DNA of 38,541 bases from Fuerstiella sp. (GTDB lineage: Bacteria > Planctomycetota > Planctomycetia > Planctomycetales > Planctomycetaceae), in assembly GCA_022843805.1 (NCBI GenBank), contig JALHMY010000095.1, positions 1 through 38,541 on the forward strand. Reading direction: 5' to 3'. Position 1 is the first letter of the stretch; every line of letters starts with the position of its first letter. Positions 1 to 9,000 of this stretch are shown piece by piece. Position numbers and translations under genes: made by a program. The notes beneath the pieces were generated by a model that saw only the letters and a program-made list of their open reading frames with translations, had not been told where the DNA came from and made no database searches.

Positions 1-3000
1 GAACAGATGGTCGAAATGGCCGTCCATGAACGAATGGCCGGACAGCAGCCTCTCCATCAGGTCATGTTTGTGCTGCTCGAACAGGGACAGCCTCTCATGA
101 CACTCGGACAGGCAACCGCCCGGCCTGTCTCCATCGACACCGCAACCAGAAAATGCGATCTCACACTCAGCATGACCTGTGTTGATGATCACTGGAGCGG
201 ACTCTGGGAATACGACACCGATCTGTTCCTGCCCGAAACCGCCGCTCGAATGGCCGAACACTGGACACAGCTGCTCCAGTCCATCACACACAACCCCGAT
301 CAGAACGTCGAACTGCTCGAACTCATCACACCGGCCGAAAGACATCGGCTGCTCGTGGAATGGAACCAGACCGAACAGCCCTATCCACGCGATCTGTGCA
401 TTCACGAGTTATTTGAAGAACAGGCAAACCTTCATCCGGGTGCTACTGCTGTTCTGTTTGACGAACAGCGCATGTCCTACGCAGAATTGAATGCGGCGGC
501 CAGCACGGTCGCTGATTACCTGCAACGCAACGGAGTTGGTCCAGGAGTCCTCGTCGGGCTTTCAATTGATCGTTCAATTGAGTTGATTGTCTCCCTTGTC
601 GGGATTTTGAAGGCTGGAGGTGCGTATGTGCCTCTTGATCCAGGACTTCCTGAATCAAGACTTCAATTCATTGTCAGGGACACTGGGCTGGCGATCCTGC
701 TGACTTCGGATAAATGGCTAAGCCATTGGCAGCATCTGCTTTCCAGAAAGAGTGTGGCCGACGAAACAGTCGGAACATCGGATTGTCACGTGGTCGTAAT
801 CGCTCATGGTTCGATTCCACAGGATCCCATGATTCGTGCGGCGAATAGTGGTAACTCAAGAATTCCGTGTTCGGAAATTTCAGCGACCCACTGTACTCTG
901 ACAGAAAGCGAGGAAAGTCGAACGACACCGCGGAGACTCCCGAGGCCTGATTGTCCTGCGTACGTCAACTATACGTCTGGCTCAACAGGCGATCCGAAAG
1001 GCGTACTGATCCCGCATCGAGGCGTTGTCCGGCTGCTAAAATCGGTTAGCTACGTATCACTAACATCGGCCGAAACGGTACTTCATTTGAGCACGATGTC
1101 GTTTGATGCAGCCACCTTCGAAATCTGGGGCGCACTTCTGAACGGCGGCCAACTGGCCCTTATGCCAGTCGGTCCATTCTCACCTGTCGATATCGGGAAT
1201 GCGATTCGAAAATACAACGTCACCACCGTTCTGCTGACCACCGGCATGTTCAATCTGATGGTGGATGAGCGACCGCAGGATCTTCGTCCGCTGCGACAGC
1301 TCCTTACCGGAGGTGACGTTATGTGCAGAGATCACGCGATTCGAGCATTGCGGGCTTTGCCGGATTGTAGAATCATCAATGCCTACGGTCCAACGGAAAA
1401 CACCGTAATCACCTGTTCTTTTCCGGTGCAGAATGAGGCCGATCTGTTTCCCTCAGTCCCTGTTGGAAGACCCATTAGCAATACTCAGGTGTACCTGCTG
1501 GATAGCTCGCTGCATCCGGTGCCAGTCGGTGTTGTGGGTGAACTCTTTGCAGGCGGTGACGGACTGGCTTCCGAATATCTGAATGCACCCGAAACTACGG
1601 CTAAACGTTTCATTTTCAACCGGTTCAGTTCTGTTCACGGCTCACGTCTATACCGAACAGGAGATATGGCCCGTTTTCGGCCCGACGGAAATATCGAATT
1701 TGTCGGTCGTCGTGACCATCAGGTCAAGATTCGTGGCTTCCGTATTGAACTGGGAGAAATTGAAGCAGCTCTGCGAGCCATCCCAGGAATTCACAATGCG
1801 GTCGTGCTGGTGCAGGAGTTCTCCGCCAGCGACAAACGGCTCATCGCCTTTCTCATCCCGCAGGAAATCGCAGACGGATCCTCGTCCGTACCCGAGACTG
1901 ACGCACGAACGGCGGAACTCAGAAGTCAGCTGAAGCAGTCGCTGCCCGATTATATGATTCCCGCAGCATTCCTGAAGATTGACGAACTGCCGCTGACCCC
2001 CAACGGCAAGCTGGATCGAAAAGCTCTGCTCGCTCTCGCGACTGCCAGAACGGAAAACATCGACGTCACGCCCCATAAAGAGCCGACGTCCGAACTCGAA
2101 AAACAGCTGGCAGAACTCTGGAAACAGGCGCTGCAGAAAGGTTCCATCGGTATTCATGACAATTTCTTTGAGCTGGGTGGTCATTCGCTGCTGGCCGTGA
2201 TGATCACGTCACGACTGGCTCAGCAGACTGGAATGCAGGTTCCCCTGCGCATGCTGTTCGAATATCCCACCATCGCAGAACTCGCTCTGCAGCTCGAAGG
2301 TGCGGGAGACGATCATGCCACTCTGGCCATCACTCCGGCAGATCGAAGTCAGCCGCTTCCCGCCACGCATGGACAGCAGCGGATGTGGCTGCTCCATCAG
2401 ATGCTCCCCGATCCTGCAACGTACAACATGCCGGTTGCATGGAGTATCTCCGGTCACATTGATATTCCTCGTCTGAAAGACTGCCTCATGCTGCTCGCCC
2501 GGCGCCATGAGGCTCTGCGAACAGCCTTCCGGCAGAACAGCGACGGACAGATCACGCAGGTCATCACTCCTCCCGAGCAAGTCCAGCTGCCATGGATGCT
2601 GCTCACCAGGGAGGAACTCGAAGGTCTCGAAGTCTCGTCACAGGACGATGCAGCAGACAGCCCCGACGACGACGTGAATAACGAATCGGAAAACGGCTCG
2701 AGTGCAGACGAGCTGCAGTTGCTGCTCAGCAATCTCAGCCGACAACCATTTGATCTGGAAAAGCCGCCACTCTGGCGAGCTCACCTGATTGAACAGAGCA
2801 ACAGCCAGGCCGGTAACGGCCACTCAGGGGGCAGGCAAAGCGGCACAGTCCAGTATGTCCTGCTGCTCACGTTCCACCACAGTCTTGCTGATGAATGGTC
2901 GCTTCGGGTGCTCGCACTCGAACTGCAGCAGCTGTACTCCGCACATGGAACTCCCGATGTCAGCCGGCTGACACCCGTCGATATTCAGTACGCCGACTTT

Positions 3001-6000
3001 GCCGCATGGGAAGCACGACAAAACGACACGCCTCGCATGCAGGTCCACCGGGACTACTGGAAAAATCAGCTCAGCAATCTCCCCGAACCGCTCGAACTGC
3101 CCACCGATCGCATCCGATCACAGCAGCCCGACGGTCGTGGCGCCATCCACGAATTTCCTCTCGCAGATAGCCTCGTCAACGCTTTCAAAGAACTCGCACG
3201 ACAGGAAGACACCACTCTCTTCACCGTGCTGCTCGCCGCATGGCACGTCTGGCTCGCCCGATACACCGGACAGCCCGATGTCATTGTCGGTACTCCCATG
3301 ACGCTTCGGAACCGGCCTGAACTGCAGAACGTCTTCGGTTTCCTGCTCAATACTCTGCCGATCAGAGCACGCATTGAACCGAAAACCACCTTCCGGGAAA
3401 TTGTCCGGCAGGTCAGAAACACTCTGATCGATGCCTATTCTCATGCCGACCTGCCATTCGAACAGATGGTCGAAATGGCCGTCCATGAACGAATGGCCGG
3501 ACAGCAGCCTCTCCATCAGGTCATGTTTGTGCTGCTCGAACAGGGACAGCCTCTCATGACACTCGGACAGGCAACCGCTCGGCCTGTCTCCATCGACACC
3601 GCAACCAGCAAATGTGATCTCACGCTCAGCATGACCTGTGTTGATGAGCACTGGAGCGGACTCTGGGAATACGACACCGACCTGTTCCTCCCCGAAACCG
3701 CAGCTCGAATGGCCGAACACTGGACACAGCTGCTCCAGTCCATCACACACAACCCCGATCAGAACGTCGAACTTCTCGAACTCATCACACCGGCCGAAAG
3801 ACACCGACTGCTGGTGGAGTGGAATCAGACCGAACAGCCCTATCCACGCGACCTGTGTGTGCACCATCTGTTCGAACAGCAGGTGCTGCAGACACCTCAC
3901 GCCACCGCGGTGGTCTTTGAAGACCAGACACTCACTTATCAGCAGCTCAGCCAGAGGGCAAATCTTCTGGCCTGTCATCTGATTGATCAGGGTGTCAAAC
4001 CCGAAGCGCTCGTCGGACTCTGTCTCGAACGATCGCCAGAAATGATCGTCGCACTGCTCGCCATACTCAAAGCCGGGGCCGCATATGTGCCGCTCGATCC
4101 CAATTATCCGGTCGATCGAATTCGGTTCATTATTCAGGATTCAGGACTTCAGGTGCTGGTGAGTCAGCGCATCACACTGTCCGAGATTCTGGAGGATGCA
4201 ATTCCCGTCGTCTGGCTGGAAGACTTTAACTGGCAGCCGGGAAGTGACATACAGAATACCGCGGACAATCGTATTTTGGCGGTCAATAGCGGACAGTCGT
4301 CTCGCACACTGGCCTATACGATCTATACGTCGGGATCTACCGGACAGCCCAAAGGAGTGGAAATTGAACATCAGGCACTCGTCAACTGCGTGATCCATTT
4401 CCGCAATCAGCTGAATATCCGGCAGAGCGATGTCTGGCTGGCCATCACGACATTGTGTTTTGATATTTCCGCCCTGGAGGTCTGGCTGCCCCTGCTGACA
4501 GGAGCCCGCTGCGTGATCGCCTCCGCGGAAACCGCGATGGACGGGCGGCTTCTGGCTGAGGCTGTTGAACATTATGGAGTAACCGTTCTGCAGGCCACTC
4601 CCGCCACATGGAAGCTGCTGCTGTTTTCCGAATGGAAGGGCAATCAAAAGCTGCAATTGCTCTGTGGAGGAGAAGGACTGCCTCAGGATCTCGCCGATCA
4701 GCTGGCCACTCTCGGATCGATTGCATGGAACGTCTATGGACCCACCGAAGCCACGATCTGGGCATCCGCCACTCGTATCGAAGCTCATCAGCCCGTCACC
4801 ATTGGGACGCCCATCGCCAATACCCGCATGTACATTCTGGACGAGTACAATCGCCCGGTTCCTGCCGGTCTCCGGGGAGAACTGCTGATCGGGGGTGATT
4901 GCCTGGCTCGAGGTTACCACAACCGACCGGAACTCACTGAGTCACGCTTTATTCCCAACCCGTTTTTTGTTCCCGACCTGGTGCTCCGTCAGGATAAAGA
5001 GTTCGGTTTGGAGGTAATGGATCCTGCTGAAGAGCCTCTGGCTGCAGGACCTTTAGCAAAGTCCACTACACAAAATTCAGTGCCTGACAAAGCACAAGTA
5101 GTGGATCTTGCCAAAGATCCCCTTGCTGCAGGACCTTTAGCAAGGTCCACTACACAAAATTCAGTGCCTGACAAAGCACAAGTTGATATTCAGCAGGCTG
5201 ACAATTCTCAGATGAGAGGCCCCCAGACCGCCTGCCCGCAGGACGCCCGACTTTACCGAACAGGAGACGTCGCTCGCTATCGGCACGACGGGACGATCGA
5301 GTGCCTGGGACGAGTTGACTTCCAGGTCAAGATTCGTGGCTTCCGCATTGAACTGGGGGAAATTGAAGCGGCTCTGCGAGCCATTCCCGGAATTCACAAT
5401 GCGGTGGTACTGGTACAGGAGTTCTCGGCCAGCGACAGACGGCTCATCGCTTTTCTCATCCCGCAGGAGACCGCAATCCCGCAGGTGACCGCAGACCGAT
5501 CCTCGCCTTCACTGGATACAGACGCACGAGCGGCGGAACTCAGGAATCAGCTGAAGCAGTCGCTGCCTGACTATATGATTCCGGCAAGATTCCTGACAAT
5601 TGACGAACTGCCGCTGACCCCCAACGGCAAGCTGGATCGAAAAGCACTGCTCACTCTCGCGACTGCCAGAACGGAAAGCATCGACGTCACGCCCCATGAA
5701 GAGCCGACGTCCGAACTCGAAAAACAGCTGGCAGAACTCTGGAAACAGGCGCTGCAGAAGTGTTCCATCGGTATCCATGACAACTTCTTCGAACTGGGTG
5801 GGCATTCACTGCTGGCCGTGATGATCACGTCACGACTGGCTCAGCAGACTGGAATGCAGGTTCCCCTGCGTATGCTGTTCGAATATCCCACTATCGCAGA
5901 ACTCGCTCTGCAGCTCGAAGGTGCGGGAGACGATCTTGCCGCCCTGGCCATCACTCCGGCAGATCGAAGTCAGCCACTTCCTGCCACGCATGGACAGCAG

Positions 6001-9000
6001 CGGATGTGGCTGCTCCATCAGATGCTCCCCGATCCCGCAACGTACAACGTGCCGGTCGCGTGGAGTATCTCAGGGAATCTTGATGTTCCCCGCCTGAAAG
6101 ACTGCCTGATGCTGCTCGCCCGGCGCCATGAGGCTCTGCGGACAGCCTTCCGGCAGAACAGCGACGGACAGATCACTCAGGTCATCACCCCTCCCGAGCA
6201 AGTCCAGTTGCCATGGATGCTGCTCACCAGGGAGGAACTCGAACGTCTCGAAGTCTCGTCACAGGACGATGCAGCAGACAGCCCCGACGACGACATGAAT
6301 AACGAATCGGAAAACGGCTCGAGTGCAGACGATCTGCAGAGGCTGCTCAGCACTCTCAGCCGACAACCATTCGATCTGGAAAAGCCGCCACTCTGGCGAG
6401 CTCACGTCATCGAGCTGAACTCGGCCGATCCAGCCAGCCACCAGCATGTCCTGCTTCTCACGTTCCACCACAGTCTTGCCGATGAATGGTCGCTTCGGGT
6501 GCTCGCACTCGAACTGCAGCAGCTGTACTCCGCACAAGGGACTCCCGACGTCAGTCGGCTGATACCCGTCGATATTCAGTACGCCGACTTTGCCGCATGG
6601 GAAGCACGACAAGACGACACGCCACGCATGCAGGTCCACCGGGACTACTGGAAAAATCAGCTCAGCAATCTCCCCGAACCGCTCGAACTGCCCACCGATC
6701 GCATCCGATCACAGCAGCCCGACGGACGAGGCGCCATCCACGAGTTTCCTCTCGCAGATAGCATCGTCAGCGATTTCAAAGAACTCGCACGACAGGAAGA
6801 CACCACCCTCTTCACCGTGCTGCTCGCCGCATGGCACGTCTGGCTCGCCCGATACACCGGACAGCCCGATGTCATTGTCGGGACTCCCATGACACTCCGG
6901 AACAGGCCTGAACTGCAGAACGTCTTCGGTTTTCTGCTCAATACCCTGCCGGTCAGAGCACGCATTGAACCGAAAACTTCCTTCCGGCAAATTGTCCGGC
7001 AGGTCAGAAACACACTGATCGATGCCTATTCTCATGCCGACCTGCCATTCGAACAGATGGTCGAAATGGCCGTCCATGAACGAATGGCCGGACAGCAGCC
7101 TCTCCATCAGGTCATGTTTGTGCTGCTCGAACAGGGACAGCCTCTCATGACACTCGGACAGGCAACCGCCCGGCCTGTCTCCATCGACACCGCAACCAGA
7201 AAATGCGATCTCACACTCAGCATGACCTGTGTTGATGATCACTGGAGCGGACTCTGGGAATACGACACCGATCTGTTCCTGCCCGAAACCGCCGCTCGAA
7301 TGGCCGAACACTGGACACAGCTGCTCCAGTCCATCACACACAACCCCGATCAGAACGTCGAACTGCTCGAACTCATCACACCGGCCGAAAGACATCGGCT
7401 GCTCGTGGAGTGGAACCAGACCGAACAGCCCTATCCACGCGATCTGTGTGTTCATCATCTGTTTGAACTTCAGGCGCAGCAGACACCCAACGCCACTGCA
7501 GTGATCTTTGAAGACCAGACACTCACTTATCAGCAGCTCAGCCAGAGGGCAAATCTCCTGGCCTGTCATCTGATTGACCAGGGTGTCAAACCCGAAGCGC
7601 TCGTCGGACTCTGTCTCGAACGATCGCCAGAAATGATCGTCGCACTGCTCGCCATACTCAAAGCCGGAGCCGCATATGTGCCGCTCGATCCGCAGCTGCC
7701 GGATTCCCGGCTTGTGTTCCATATTGATGATGCCGTCCTTCCCACGGTCCTGACGTCAGCGCAGCATGCCGAAAGACTTCAGAACCTGCTGAATCAGGAA
7801 AACTCACCAACGGCAAAAAGCTGTCAGATCGTCTGCCTGGAAGATGCTTCAGAACAGAGATCCGCAGAGCAGAGCACTGACCGTCAGCAGACGGTCGAAC
7901 TGGCGCCGACGATTCACGCAATGTCGCCGGTGTATGTCAATTACACGTCGGGATCCACAGGGCAGCCCAAAGGTGTTCTCATTCCCCATCGAGCAGTCGT
8001 GCGGCTGGTCAAATCACCCAATGTGATGACCATCACGCCGAGCGACACGCTGCTGCACCTGTCGACTCTGTCGTTCGATGCATCGACGTTTGAAATCTGG
8101 GGAGCGCTACTGAATGGAGCCCGACTGGTTCTGATGCCACCGGGCCCTCCGTCGCTTGCGGAAATTGGGCTTGCCATTCGAAGTCATCAGGTCACCACGC
8201 TGTGGCTGACCGCCGGACTCTTTCACCTGATGATCGATGAACGCCCAGAGGAATTGCGACCGCTCAGACAGCTTCTGGCAGGAGGTGATGTTCTGTCGGT
8301 GGACCATGTCAGCCGCGCGAAGCGTCTGTTGCCGGACTGCCAGCTGATCAATGGCTATGGCCCGACAGAAAACACCACCTTTACCTGCTGCTATGCGATC
8401 GACGAACACTCGGTGCTGCTGCCTTCGGTCCCAATTGGCAGACCAGTCAGTAATACTCAGGTGTATCTGCTGGATGATTCACGGCGTCCGGTTCCACCTG
8501 GCGTTACAGGCGAGCTCTATACCGGAGGAGACGGACTGGCCAGCGGATACCTGAACGACCAGAACCTGACCGAAGAACGATTTATTGCCAGCCCATTCAG
8601 TGCTGACTCCCGTTCACATCTTTATCGAACTGGTGATCTGGCTCGTTATCGACCGGACGGAAACATCGAATTCATTGGTCGTCGGGATCAGCAGGTTAAA
8701 ATCCGTGGCTTCCGTGTTGAACTGGGAGAAATTGAAGCAGCCCTGCGAACCATCTCAGGAGTTCAAAATGCCGCGGTGCTGGTGCAGCAGTATTCGGCGA
8801 ACGAAAAACGGCTCGTCGCATTTCTCATCCTACAGGAACCCACTGAAGTTTTCTCACCAGTACACGATACAAACGCACGCGCAGCCCATTTCAGAAATCT
8901 GCTGAAGAAGTCACTTCCTGACTACATGATTCCCGCAAAGTTCCTGACAATTGCGGAGTTGCCCCTCACAGGCAGCGGCAAGGTTGATCGAAAAGCGTTG

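Noticed and set aside
3118..3978. 286-codon open frame on the minus strand across the NRPS
   Set aside because: It lies wholly inside the strongly supported NRPS frame and recurs at 6709-7722 because the modules repeat. No recognisable domain.
4141..4920. 259-codon open frame on the minus strand inside A2
   Set aside because: Antisense to conserved A-domain sequence, with no family resemblance.
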